64,000 bases of DNA from assembly GCA_014653985.1 (NCBI GenBank), contig JACWDT010000004.1, positions 1 to 64,000 on the forward strand, given 5' to 3'. A program made the translations under genes and the position numbers. The notes under the pieces are model-generated. The model searched no databases. It had not been told where the DNA came from and saw nothing but the letters and a program-made list of their open reading frames with translations. Origin of the DNA: Pelagibacterales bacterium SAG-MED22. Lineage in GTDB: Bacteria; Pseudomonadota; Alphaproteobacteria; Pelagibacterales; Pelagibacteraceae. This document shows positions 1 to 7,837 of this stretch, in pieces (the first letter of the stretch is position 1; each line of letters starts with the position of its first letter).

Positions 1-557
1 TGATCCAATTTTTTTAAATCTTGAACAACAATTGCTATAAAAGTTAAGGGAATTGCAAATTTTAATCCAAGCTCTTCGGGAACAAATGAACCTAATATTA
101 TCCCTGCAAGAGTTGCTATTTGCCAGCAAACCCACATTGTAATTCCTGTGCCTATTAAGTGATAATGTAAATATTGTTCGGTTTTATTTTTTTTAAAAAA
201 TTTATTAGACTCAGCAAATCCCTGATCAACTACAACATAAGAAATTAATAGCTTCTTAATAAAAGATAATTTTTCTAAATACTCAGATAAAACAGCTCCA
301 TATAATAAATGTCTTGAATTGATTACACCTACTGAAGTAACTGCTACTAAAGCGGAAGCACCGCCTGATAAAAGTTGCAAAAAAACAATCTGTGAAGCTC
401 CCCCAAAGATAATAATTGACATAGCGTAAACTAAGTATGGACTAAAACCAAGGTCTACACCAATTGCTCCACAAATAATTCCAAAAGGAATTACTGAAAG
501 CATATGAGGAGCAATATCAAGCATACCTCTTGAAAATAATTGTTTTTTTGAGAGCAT
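1..557 (-). CDS. azlC: AzlC-family branched-chain amino acid exporter subunit, 3' end cut by the window
   Basis: The ATG is at 557 and the frame stays open to the left edge, so about 185 N-terminal residues are visible and the C-terminus is missing. The protein is hydrophobic with several predicted membrane segments. A GGASQ motif (about residues 52-56) and NSRHLLYG (about 80-87) are typical of AzlC, the large subunit of AzlCD branched-chain amino acid exporters. The small AzlD partner would be expected beyond the left edge. The start lies 14 bases after the stop of the ABC ATPase gene, so it is probably the last visible gene of the iron-uptake operon. The functional link to iron transport is not obvious and may only be co-transcription. 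Confidence 0.85.
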   Translation of the reverse strand, partial: MLSKKQLFSRGMLDIAPHMLSVIPFGIICGAIGVDLGFSPYLVYAMSIIIFGGASQIVFLQLLSGGASALVAVTSVGVINSRHLLYGAVLSEYLEKLSFIKKLLISYVVVDQGFAESNKFFKKNKTEQYLHYHLIGTGITMWVCWQIATLAGIILGSFVPEELGLKFAIPLTFIAIVVQDLKKLD

Positions 558-571
558 CTATTTGGTTTGTA

Positions 572-1633
572 TTAAAAACAAACTATATGATCAATATTTA
601 TTGGTCTCTTAATACCAAATTTTTCATCAACTTCATGTTGGTGAACGTGATGAGAATGAACAAAAACAGGTATCAATAAATCACTATTAGTCTTTAAAGT
701 ATAAATAAAATTTGTTCCTCTGAATTTCCTATCAACAACCTCTAACTTAAGATTGCTTCGATCATCATGCTCGAGATCTTCCGGTTGTAATAACAATTGT
801 ACATCTGAACCTTTTGGATAGTGTTTAATAAAATTACCTTTAATTGTTCCTAAATCTTTATTTTCTAATGAATTTTCTCCCGTTACCTTAGCAGGAATTA
901 ATATTCCCCTATTTAAAAAATTCACTACTTCAACTGAGTTTGGAAAATGATAAACATTATAAGGATCATCAAACTGCTTTATCTGGCCATCTAAAATAAT
1001 GGCGCATTTATTTCCTAAATAAAAAGCCTCATAAGAGTCATGAGTAACTATTATCGTAGTAATTTTTAATCTACTCAATATTTTTTTTAATCTAACTTGA
1101 ATTTCCTCTTTAAAACTTTGGTCAACATTTGATAGTGGTTCATCTAGTAACAAAAGATCAGGTTGGGTTAATAAAGATCTTGCAAGAGAAGCTCTTTGAG
1201 CCTCACCTGCGCTTATTTCATGTGGATATTTATATAATATTTTTGAAATATCTAGGAATTCTATTATTTCTTTAAAGCTTATTTTCTTTTTTCTTTTTCC
1301 CTTATTTTTCTCTGCACCTAATAATATATTTTTTTCAACAGTGTAATGTGGAAAAAGACTGTTATCCTGAAATGCTAAAGATATATTTCTATGCTCGGGT
1401 TCAATATTTTCTTTTTTTGAGGATAACAATTTACCATTTAATTTGATTGATCCTTTATCAATTTTTTCTAATCCAGCTATTGTTCTAAGTATTGTTGTTT
1501 TTCCAATGCCTGATGGACCAAGAATACATAAAGTCTCCCCTTCATTTTCAATGTTGAATGAGGCATTCTTAACCTTGGTTTTACCACCTATGGTAAAATC
1601 TACGTTTTTAATTTCTAAAAAATTTTTAATCAT
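572..1633 (-). CDS. fbpC: Iron(III) ABC transporter ATP-binding protein
   Basis: This 353-residue cytoplasmic ATPase powers a binding-protein-dependent importer. It shows Walker A GPSGIGKT (39-46), a Q-loop glutamine near 89, a signature motif in the variant form SAGEA (141-145), Walker B LLLLDEP (160-166) and the H-loop histidine near 198. About 100 further residues from roughly 250 onward resemble the TOBE regulatory domain of FbpC/PotA-type ATPases. The start overlaps the permease stop by four bases (ATGA), which implies translational coupling. The order binding protein, permease, ATPase is that of ferric iron uptake operons. The paired Fur-type boxes upstream of the first gene support iron rather than polyamine or thiamine as the substrate. 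Confidence 0.93.
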   Translation of the reverse strand: MIKNFLEIKNVDFTIGGKTKVKNASFNIENEGETLCILGPSGIGKTTILRTIAGLEKIDKGSIKLNGKLLSSKKENIEPEHRNISLAFQDNSLFPHYTVEKNILLGAEKNKGKRKKKISFKEIIEFLDISKILYKYPHEISAGEAQRASLARSLLTQPDLLLLDEPLSNVDQSFKEEIQVRLKKILSRLKITTIIVTHDSYEAFYLGNKCAIILDGQIKQFDDPYNVYHFPNSVEVVNFLNRGILIPAKVTGENSLENKDLGTIKGNFIKHYPKGSDVQLLLQPEDLEHDDRSNLKLEVVDRKFRGTNFIYTLKTNSDLLIPVFVHSHHVHQHEVDEKFGIKRPINIDHIVCF

Positions 1634-3252
1634 TTTTCTCTCAGAATATATTTAGATGTAAGCATAATAAATGCAGTTGCAATTAAAATTAAAAATAATG
1701 ATGGTGCAGCAGCAGCCTCAAGTAAGTCCTCAGATGCAGAAATATAAGCAGTTGTTGCAAATGTTTCAAAGTTAAAAGGCCTTAAAATTAATGTAATTGG
1801 AAGCTCTCTAATTATTTCAAGAGAAATTAATATTACGACAAACAAGAGTGAGTTTCTTAAATATGGAACATGAATATTCATAAATGTTTTTTGTTTTGAA
1901 TAACCAAGAAGATAAGAACTTTCATCGACAGAGATATTAATTTTTTCATAACCCGATTTAATTCCGTTAAACGCCAAAGAATAAAATCTTATAAAATACA
2001 CAAGAACTAAACCAAGGATAGAACCAATAAACATTTTTTTTATAGATAAGAAACCTAATGCTTGAATTATATTCTCATCGAACCATGCTATAAAAGTAAT
2101 AAATGCTACGGCTAAAATAACACCTGGTATTGCATATCCAGAAATAGATAGAGTAGATAAGATATTTAATATTTTATTTTTTGAAACTCTATTTCCATAA
2201 TTTGAAATCAAAGAGAATAATATCAAAACTAAGCTTGATAAAAATACTAAATAAATAGTATTTAAAGTAAGCGTTAAAATATTAAGATCAAAAAAGTTTT
2301 CAGGGAATTTTATTGTCCAATATAACATTTGACCTAAAGGAAATAAAAAACTCAAGAAGAATATAATTAAGCAAATAAAAAATACATAAAAAGCTTTAGC
2401 TCCTGAAAGTTGTATTTTTTCTTTCTGTTTAAACCCACCCTTTGTATTCGAGTGGTATCTTGCTTTTTTTCTAGATAAATTTTCTAAAATAAAAATTGCA
2501 AATATAAATATTAAAAGAAAGAAAGATATTCGATTTGAAAAAGCTAAATCATCAAAAGTAATCCATGCATTATAAATTCCAGTTGTTAAAGTATTGATCG
2601 AAAAAAAGTCTACGGCACCAAATTCAGCTAAAGTTTCCATTGCAACAAGTGATAAGCCAGTAACAATCGCTGGCCTAGCTGCTGGTAAAATTAAATAATA
2701 AAATGATTTTAATTTTGAAAATCCCAAACTTCTTCCTAAATCAATTAAGTTTTGAGATTGATAAAGGAATGATGCTCTTGCGAGAATATATACATAGGCA
2801 AATAAAGAAAAGGAAAGTGAAAGAACAGCTCCAAGCAAGCCATCAAATTTTGGTATATATTGGTTATAATTTCCTGGTCCAAATAAATTTTTTAAAATTG
2901 AATACAATGTTCCATAATTCTCAAAAAAGGCTGTTAATGAATAAGCATAAATGTAAGGAGGCACAGCAAAAGATAAAATCAGGGCCCATTTAAAAAAATT
3001 ACTAAGTGGAAATTTATAAAATGATACTAAATAAGCTGTGCTAGTACCAAATATAAAAGTTAGAACTAAAACACAAATTAACAAAGTAAAAGAATTAAAT
3101 ATATATTCGAATAAAAAGGTATCTTTTAAAATTTGATAATAATTAGAAGTATCCTCAAAAAAGCTTGAGAAAACAGTAATAATTGGGATCGCAACAATAA
3201 TTGAAATTAATAAAGAACTTAGAAACCAAAAATTAACTTTTCTTAAATGCAT
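1630..3252 (-). CDS. fbpB: Iron(III) ABC transporter permease (duplicated-domain FbpB type)
   Basis: This inner-membrane permease of 540 residues has two homologous transmembrane halves. Each carries an EAA-like cytoplasmic loop: LGRSLGFSKLKSFYY in the first half and SYLLGYSKQKTF in the second. That duplicated architecture is usual for FbpB/AfuB ferric permeases. An eight-codon upstream extension with a TTG start exists, but the ATG at 3252 is preceded by an AAGGG ribosome-binding site seven bases away and avoids overlap with fbpA, so it is preferred. It lies between the binding protein and ATPase genes and overlaps the latter by four bases. It should form the membrane channel that receives iron from FbpA. 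Confidence 0.92.
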   Translation of the reverse strand: MHLRKVNFWFLSSLLISIIVAIPIITVFSSFFEDTSNYYQILKDTFLFEYIFNSFTLLICVLVLTFIFGTSTAYLVSFYKFPLSNFFKWALILSFAVPPYIYAYSLTAFFENYGTLYSILKNLFGPGNYNQYIPKFDGLLGAVLSLSFSLFAYVYILARASFLYQSQNLIDLGRSLGFSKLKSFYYLILPAARPAIVTGLSLVAMETLAEFGAVDFFSINTLTTGIYNAWITFDDLAFSNRISFFLLIFIFAIFILENLSRKKARYHSNTKGGFKQKEKIQLSGAKAFYVFFICLIIFFLSFLFPLGQMLYWTIKFPENFFDLNILTLTLNTIYLVFLSSLVLILFSLISNYGNRVSKNKILNILSTLSISGYAIPGVILAVAFITFIAWFDENIIQALGFLSIKKMFIGSILGLVLVYFIRFYSLAFNGIKSGYEKINISVDESSYLLGYSKQKTFMNIHVPYLRNSLLFVVILISLEIIRELPITLILRPFNFETFATTAYISASEDLLEAAAAPSLFLILIATAFIMLTSKYILREK

Positions 3253-3257
3253 ATTTG

Positions 3258-3262
3258 CCCTT
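3258..3262 (-). promoter_or_regulatory. Ribosome-binding site deciding the fbpB start
   Basis: AAGGG on the minus strand lies about five bases before the ATG at 3252. It favours this ATG over the upstream in-frame TTG at 3276, which would overlap the end of fbpA. Confidence 0.6.
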
Positions 3263-3266
3263 TTTA

Positions 3267-4295
3267 TTATTTCCAACCTGCCGCAGTCATTACTTCTAAT
3301 GCTGCTGCTTGATTTTTTCCATAAGTAGAAACTTTTGTCGCTAGATCTTGTTTAAAATCTAATCCCAAGTTATTTACTACTAATGGGCTTGGTGAAACAC
3401 CTGATATCATTGGAAACTCAAAAGTATTATTTGTAAAATGCTCTTGAGACTCTGGTGATAATAAAAAGTCAACTAAAGCAATAGCATTTGCTTTATTTGG
3501 TGCACCTTTAACAAGGGCAGCACAACTAATATTCATGTGTGTTCCTCTACCATCTTGGTTTGGAAAGAATGCTTTGACTTTTTTAGCTGCCTCTTGTTGT
3601 TCTGGTCCTTTTTTACCAGATAACATTAGTGCTAAGTAATAAGTGTTAGCTACCGCAATGTCAGCCTCACCAGCTGCTACTGCCATAATTTGAGCTCTGT
3701 CATTTCCTTTTGAGTCTCTAGCCATGTTAGCTACAACTCCTTTTGCCCAATCTGCTGTTGCTTTTTTTCCATTGTTAGCAATTAATGAAGCTACAAGAGA
3801 TTTATTGTAAATATTACTAGATTTTCTTATTACTAATCTTCCCTTCCATTTTGGATCAGCTAGTCCTTCATAAGACATTCCAGATAATTCAGCACCAGTT
3901 ACTCTTTCTGGTGAGTAGTAAATAATTCTTGCTCTTTTTGCCACTCCAACCCAGTGTGTTGTTCTAAAATTTTTTGGAACTGATGATTTAATTGTTGATG
4001 AAACTAATCCACTTTGTGTCATTCCTTTTGCTTGAAAAGCACCACATCTTCCAGCATCAGCAGTAATATAAAGATCTGCAGCAGAGTCAGCGCCTTCTTC
4101 AATCATTCTTTTTTCTAAAGCGCCTGATTTACCATTAATTAAATTTACTTTGATCCCTGTAGCTTTTGTGAATTTTCCATAAAGCTCAGCATCGGCTTTA
4201 TAATGTCTTGCATTAAATATATTGACTTCGTTTGCAGCCAAAAAAACTGGGGCAAATAGAGTTAAAATTAATGTAAAAATAGATATTTTTCTCAC
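3267..4295 (-). CDS. fbpA: Periplasmic iron(III)-binding protein
   Basis: This substrate-binding protein captures ferric iron in the periplasm and delivers it to FbpBC. The GTG at 4295 is chosen because a strong AGGAGA site sits just upstream and translation then begins with a clean signal peptide: VRKISIF, a hydrophobic stretch, then cleavage after VFLA. A 17-codon N-terminal extension is possible but would run through the Fur boxes. The mature protein starts NEVNIFNARHY, as in FbpA/AfuA proteins. It contains the NTYY tyrosine pair typical of iron coordination in the class. At about 342 residues it is normal for the family. It is the first gene of an fbpABC-azlC operon. Confidence 0.93.
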   Translation of the reverse strand: MRKISIFTLILTLFAPVFLAANEVNIFNARHYKADAELYGKFTKATGIKVNLINGKSGALEKRMIEEGADSAADLYITADAGRCGAFQAKGMTQSGLVSSTIKSSVPKNFRTTHWVGVAKRARIIYYSPERVTGAELSGMSYEGLADPKWKGRLVIRKSSNIYNKSLVASLIANNGKKATADWAKGVVANMARDSKGNDRAQIMAVAAGEADIAVANTYYLALMLSGKKGPEQQEAAKKVKAFFPNQDGRGTHMNISCAALVKGAPNKANAIALVDFLLSPESQEHFTNNTFEFPMISGVSPSPLVVNNLGLDFKQDLATKVSTYGKNQAAALEVMTAAGWK

Positions 4296-4298
4296 TTG

Positions 4299-4305
4299 TC
4301 TCCTT
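4299..4305 (-). promoter_or_regulatory. Strong Shine-Dalgarno for fbpA
   Basis: AAGGAGA on the minus strand lies a few bases before the GTG at 4295. It is one of the clearest ribosome-binding sites in the window and decides that start codon. Confidence 0.7.
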
Positions 4306-4330
4306 TTCTTTACCCTAATTGATTTGCGAA

Positions 4331-4361
4331 TGAGAATTATTCTCAATGCGAATGATTATCA
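4331..4361 (-). promoter_or_regulatory. Two adjacent Fur-type 7-1-7 operator boxes upstream of fbpA
   Basis: Positions 4331-4345 form a perfect 7-1-7 inverted repeat, TGAGAAT-T-ATTCTCA. Positions 4347-4361 read TGCGAAT-G-ATTATCA, whose right half is the exact Fur consensus half-site. The two boxes are 16 bases apart, about one and a half helical turns, as expected for adjacent dimers. They lie 36-66 bases upstream of the fbpA start. A GATAAT that could serve as a -10 element on the minus strand lies inside the second box. The layout suggests repression of the iron operon by a Fur-family protein when iron is plentiful. The regulator itself is not in the window. Confidence 0.75.
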
Positions 4362-4409
4362 ATCGCACATTTTGACGCAGTTTACAATGCTTTTTTTAAT
4401 ATTTTGGAT

Positions 4410-5297
4410 TTATTTCCAGTCGCCAATCTTACTGAATAAGAAGTTCCTAAAAGCTTGAACTCTAGCAGTATTTTTTAGAGATTGAGGATAGACGAAATGT
4501 GCCTCTGTGATTGGTCCTTCTGATTTTGGTAGTACTTTTATAATTTTTGAAGAGCCTGTTACTAAGTATTCTGGCAAAGCAGCTAAGCCAACACCCGTCT
4601 CCACTGCAAGCAATAATCCCATTACACTATTCACCTTCATAATTGTTTTTCTTTTTTTTCCATCATGCATTCCAAGTTTTAAAGCCCAATCAGGATTATA
4701 AACTGGTGATGGTGCACCTTTTCCAAATGAAATAAATTTATGTTTGTTCAAATCATTTACAGTTTTTGGCATACCATTTTTCTCTAAATATTTACTTGAA
4801 CCATAAATATAGTACTTAATATCAACTAACTTTTTTTGAATATAGTTAAGCTGTTTAGGTCTTCTCATAAATATTCCAATGTCAGCTTGTCGAGTACTTA
4901 AATCTAATTCTTTATCATCAAAAACTAATTCTATTTCTATTTCAGGGTTCAGCGTCATGAATTCCTGAATTCTTGGCGTTAACCAATGAGTTCCAAAACT
5001 TCTTACAGTAGTAATAGTTAATTTACCTGTGGGTTTATTTTTTTGATCTCCTAATGATGTTTCAACCTCTTTAAGTTTACTAATTACTTCATGAGCAGTT
5101 TTAAAAACATATTCCCCGTTTTCTGTAAGAGTTAGTCCTCTAGCATGTCTCTCAAACAATTGAACTTTTAAATCTTGTTCTAGAGATTGTATTTGTCTGC
5201 TTATGGCAGATTGACTTAGATTTAAGTTAACAGTGGCGTTTGTGAAGCTTCCAGCTTCAGCAACTGCATGGAAAATTTTTAATTTATCCCAATCCAT
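4410..5297 (-). CDS. LysR-family transcriptional regulator
   Basis: The protein has 295 residues, the usual LTTR length. An N-terminal winged helix-turn-helix occupies about residues 1-60 and includes NLSQSAISRQIQSLE. A linker helix and a periplasmic-binding-protein-like effector domain follow. Its ATG overlaps the stop of the acrylyl-CoA reductase gene (TAATG), so the two are co-transcribed and probably translationally coupled. The regulator may therefore control acuI. It may also simply precede the iron operon, which has its own promoter region. LysR regulators often respond to a pathway intermediate; the effector cannot be told from sequence. Confidence 0.92.
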   Translation of the reverse strand: MDWDKLKIFHAVAEAGSFTNATVNLNLSQSAISRQIQSLEQDLKVQLFERHARGLTLTENGEYVFKTAHEVISKLKEVETSLGDQKNKPTGKLTITTVRSFGTHWLTPRIQEFMTLNPEIEIELVFDDKELDLSTRQADIGIFMRRPKQLNYIQKKLVDIKYYIYGSSKYLEKNGMPKTVNDLNKHKFISFGKGAPSPVYNPDWALKLGMHDGKKRKTIMKVNSVMGLLLAVETGVGLAALPEYLVTGSSKIIKVLPKSEGPITEAHFVYPQSLKNTARVQAFRNFLFSKIGDWK

Positions 5298-6298
5298 TAT
5301 TTATTTAAATCCACTAATACTCTTCCAGAAATTTCACCTTTTAAAATTTTTGGATAAGTTTCTAACAATTCTTCTAAACTTACAGTTAAGATTGATTTTT
5401 CTAACAAATCAAAATTAATTAAATTTGAAGCTTCACCCCAAATAAATTCTCTTCTCTTGATACTACAATTAGCAGAGTCCATACCCCAAAGCTTAATACC
5501 TCTTAACATAAATGGTATAACACTTGTATTTAACTCATTGTTATTTGCGTTACCACAAACTGCTACAATTCCATTAGGTTTAGTTTGAACAATTGCATTT
5601 GCCAAAATTTTTCCACCTACAGTATCTACTACTCCGTCCCATAATCCTTTATCTATAAGTCGTGGATCTTTGTCAAATTCTGCTCTATTTACAATGTTTT
5701 TAGCACCTAAAGACTTTAAATAATCTGTTTTAGAATCTTTTCCTGTAACTGCAGTTACGTTGTAACCTAGTTTTGTTAATGCCATAATTGCTACACTCCC
5801 AACACCTCCAGTAGCACCGGTCACAAGTACATCGTTAACTTTTTCTCCTAATAAAATACTTTCCCTTGCTTGAATTGCAAAAGTACTCATTAATGAAGTG
5901 AAGCCTGCTGTTCCTAAAATCATTGCTTGCTTGGTTGTTAAGTTGTCAGGTTTTTTTACCAAAAAATCTGCATTTACTTTTGCTATTTGTGAGTAACCAC
6001 CATAGAAAATTTCACCTACTCTAAAGCCTGTTAAAATTACTTTATCGCCCTCTTTAAACTTAGGGTTTTCACTTTCTAAAACTTTTCCTGAAAAATCTAT
6101 TCCCGGAATGTGAGGAAATTCTTTTACTAATCTTCCACCATTCCTTAAAATCATTCCATCTTTAAAATTTAAATCTGAGTAATCTACTTTAACGGTTACA
6201 TCACCGTGTTTTAAGAAACTTTTATCAATTGATTTAACTTCTCTCGTAAAATTTTCGCCCTCTTGATTTACGATTAATGCTTTGAATTGATCAGACAC
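5297..6298 (-). CDS. acuI: AcuI-type acrylyl-CoA reductase (MDR family)
   Basis: This 333-residue zinc-independent medium-chain dehydrogenase/reductase is of the YhdH/AcuI type. Family hallmarks include SDLNFKDGM near residue 40, HIPGIDFSG near 65 and the nucleotide-binding VTGATGGVGSVA near 160. AcuI reduces acryloyl-CoA to propionyl-CoA with NADPH, and in marine bacteria it detoxifies acryloyl-CoA formed from DMSP. The start is a GTG one base after the folE stop, and its end overlaps the LysR start. No DMSP lyase or demethylase gene is in the window, so the DMSP role is inferred from the family and likely habitat. A general quinone or enal reductase is the alternative. Confidence 0.85.
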   Translation of the reverse strand: MSDQFKALIVNQEGENFTREVKSIDKSFLKHGDVTVKVDYSDLNFKDGMILRNGGRLVKEFPHIPGIDFSGKVLESENPKFKEGDKVILTGFRVGEIFYGGYSQIAKVNADFLVKKPDNLTTKQAMILGTAGFTSLMSTFAIQARESILLGEKVNDVLVTGATGGVGSVAIMALTKLGYNVTAVTGKDSKTDYLKSLGAKNIVNRAEFDKDPRLIDKGLWDGVVDTVGGKILANAIVQTKPNGIVAVCGNANNNELNTSVIPFMLRGIKLWGMDSANCSIKRREFIWGEASNLINFDLLEKSILTVSLEELLETYPKILKGEISGRVLVDLNK

Positions 6299-6299
6299 T

Positions 6300-6917
6300 T
6301 TAATCTTTTGGTATACTTATAAATCTTAAATATCTATTTTGATAACTTAGGTCTTCTTTAAATTGGCCTAAGTAATAATTTGTTACAGTTGTTGCTTGTT
6401 CTTTTTTTATTCCTCTCATAGTCATACATTGATGAGTAGAGTCTATTGTAACAGCTACACCTTTTGCATCTAAAGACTCCATTAAAGTCTTGGCTATTTG
6501 CATTGTTAATCTCTCTTGCGTTTGTAATCTTTTTGAAAATACTTCTACAACTCTTGCAAGTTTACTTAATCCTACAACTCTTTCTTTTGGAATATAAGCA
6601 ACATGAGCTTTTCCAATAATTGGAGCCATATGATGTTCACAATGACTTTGAACTGAAATATTCTTTTGAATAACCATGTCGTCATATCCATCTACATCAC
6701 CAAAAGTTTTATCTAAAATTTTATTTGGATCAACTTTGTACCCACCAAAATATTCTTTATATGCCTTCATTACTCTTTTTGGAGTTTCTAAAAGCCCTTC
6801 TCTGTTAGGATCTTCGCCCAACCAAGTTAAAATAGTTTTGAAAGCCTGTTCAGCTTCTTTGTCAGTAACTTCGCTTGTTGTAATAATTTTATTGTCTGTA
6901 TCTTTTACTAATTTCAT
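6300..6917 (-). CDS. folE: GTP cyclohydrolase I
   Basis: This 205-residue enzyme converts GTP to 7,8-dihydroneopterin triphosphate, the first step of tetrahydrofolate synthesis. Zinc ligands are visible in SHCEHHMAP and in THQCMTMRG, and the PKRVMKAYKEYF segment near residue 45 is characteristic. Length and motifs are normal for FolE type I. It is the first gene of the leftward folE-acuI-lysR run and is divergent from hisI across a 76-base gap. Folate supply suits the one-carbon catabolic enzymes encoded nearby, though that link is only contextual. Confidence 0.96.
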   Translation of the reverse strand: MKLVKDTDNKIITTSEVTDKEAEQAFKTILTWLGEDPNREGLLETPKRVMKAYKEYFGGYKVDPNKILDKTFGDVDGYDDMVIQKNISVQSHCEHHMAPIIGKAHVAYIPKERVVGLSKLARVVEVFSKRLQTQERLTMQIAKTLMESLDAKGVAVTIDSTHQCMTMRGIKKEQATTVTNYYLGQFKEDLSYQNRYLRFISIPKD

Positions 6918-6937
6918 AGCGCCTTTTTATACAGTAA

Positions 6938-6966
6938 TTACTTAATTTTAAAATATTTAATATAAT
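6938..6966 (+). promoter_or_regulatory. Candidate promoter for hisI in the folE/hisI divergent gap
   Basis: A perfect TATAAT lies at 6961-6966, with a weak -35-like TTACTT at 6938-6943 and a 17-base spacer. Transcription would start about 20 bases before the hisI ATG at 6994. There is no obvious Shine-Dalgarno before that ATG. The promoter is inferred from sequence match only. Confidence 0.45.
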
Positions 6967-6993
6967 GAGATTTATGCTAAATAGTCACTACAT

Positions 6994-7461
6994 ATGTTCA
7001 AAAAAAGAGAAAATGTGCAGGAAATTGAAGAAGGAAATCTTTTATCACCAAAATTTGATAATGATGGCCTAATTCCTGTAATCACCATGTGTTCTCAAAC
7101 AAAAGATATTTTAATGCATGGTTATATGAACGTTGAAGCATTAAAAAAAACTATAGAAACTAAAGAGGCTCACTATTTTAGTAGATCTAGAAAAGCTATT
7201 TGGCATAAAGGTAAGACTAGTGGTTTTACACAAAAGGTAACTGAAATTAGAATTGATGATGATCAAGATTCTATTTGGTTAACTGTTGATATTGGTGATG
7301 GAGCTAGTTGCCATGTTGGTTATCGATCGTGTTTTTATAGATCTATCCCAACAGGTCCAATTGAAAATGGCCGAAAAGTTGAAATGAAGTTTTTAGAAGA
7401 CGAAAAAAAATTTGATCCTGAGGAAGTTTACAAAGGTCAACCAAATCCAACTAAAATTTAA
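6994..7461 (+). CDS. hisI: Phosphoribosyl-AMP cyclohydrolase
   Basis: This 155-residue enzyme opens the purine ring of PR-AMP in the third step of histidine synthesis. The family core is visible: MHGYMNVEAL, HYFSRSRKAIWHKG, DDDQDSIW and the zinc-binding SCHVGYRSCFY. It is a stand-alone HisI without the HisE domain, as in many alphaproteobacteria, with a slightly long C-terminal tail. No other his genes are adjacent. It is followed directly, without a spacer, by the DUF2237 gene, so the two form a small plus-strand operon. Confidence 0.95.
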   Translation: MFKKRENVQEIEEGNLLSPKFDNDGLIPVITMCSQTKDILMHGYMNVEALKKTIETKEAHYFSRSRKAIWHKGKTSGFTQKVTEIRIDDDQDSIWLTVDIGDGASCHVGYRSCFYRSIPTGPIENGRKVEMKFLEDEKKFDPEEVYKGQPNPTKI

Positions 7462-7836
7462 ATGAAAGAAAAACAAAAAAATGTTCTAGGTGAAGATCTA
7501 GAAGAATGCTCTAATGATCCTTTAACTGGATGGTTAAGAGATGGATGTTGTAATACGGATGAAAATGATCATGGTGTACATACTGTTTGTGCAAAAGTAA
7601 CAACTGAATGTTTAGAATGGTTAAAAGAAGCAGGTAATGATTTAATCACACCACATCCAGAATTCGGATTTCCTGGATTAAAAGATGGTGATGGATGGTG
7701 CTTATGTGCTAGTTGGTATGCAAAAGCAGTTGAGGCTGAAAAGGCTTGTCCTATTTTCTTGAAAAGAACTCATCAAAATACCTTAAAATATGTTCCAATT
7801 GAAACTTTAAAAAAGTTTGCAATAGATTTATCGTAA
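7462..7836 (+). CDS. DUF2237 family protein
   Basis: This is a 124-residue soluble protein of unknown function. It has the conserved start NVLGEDLEECS, a GCCNTDENDHGVHTVCAK segment and a DGWCLCASWY motif. These cysteine, aspartate and tryptophan motifs are the family signature. The ATG follows the hisI stop immediately (TAAATG), so it is co-transcribed with hisI. Its stop is one base from the convergent end of the ETF-QO gene, leaving no room for a terminator. The conserved cysteines could bind metal, but no activity is assigned. Confidence 0.85.
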   Translation: MKEKQKNVLGEDLEECSNDPLTGWLRDGCCNTDENDHGVHTVCAKVTTECLEWLKEAGNDLITPHPEFGFPGLKDGDGWCLCASWYAKAVEAEKACPIFLKRTHQNTLKYVPIETLKKFAIDLS

Positions 7837-7837
7837 T

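Noticed and set aside
4296-4346. A 17-codon N-terminal extension of the iron-binding protein
   Set aside because: It would run through the first Fur box and place charged residues before the signal peptide. The GTG at 4295 has a strong Shine-Dalgarno and gives a normal signal sequence.
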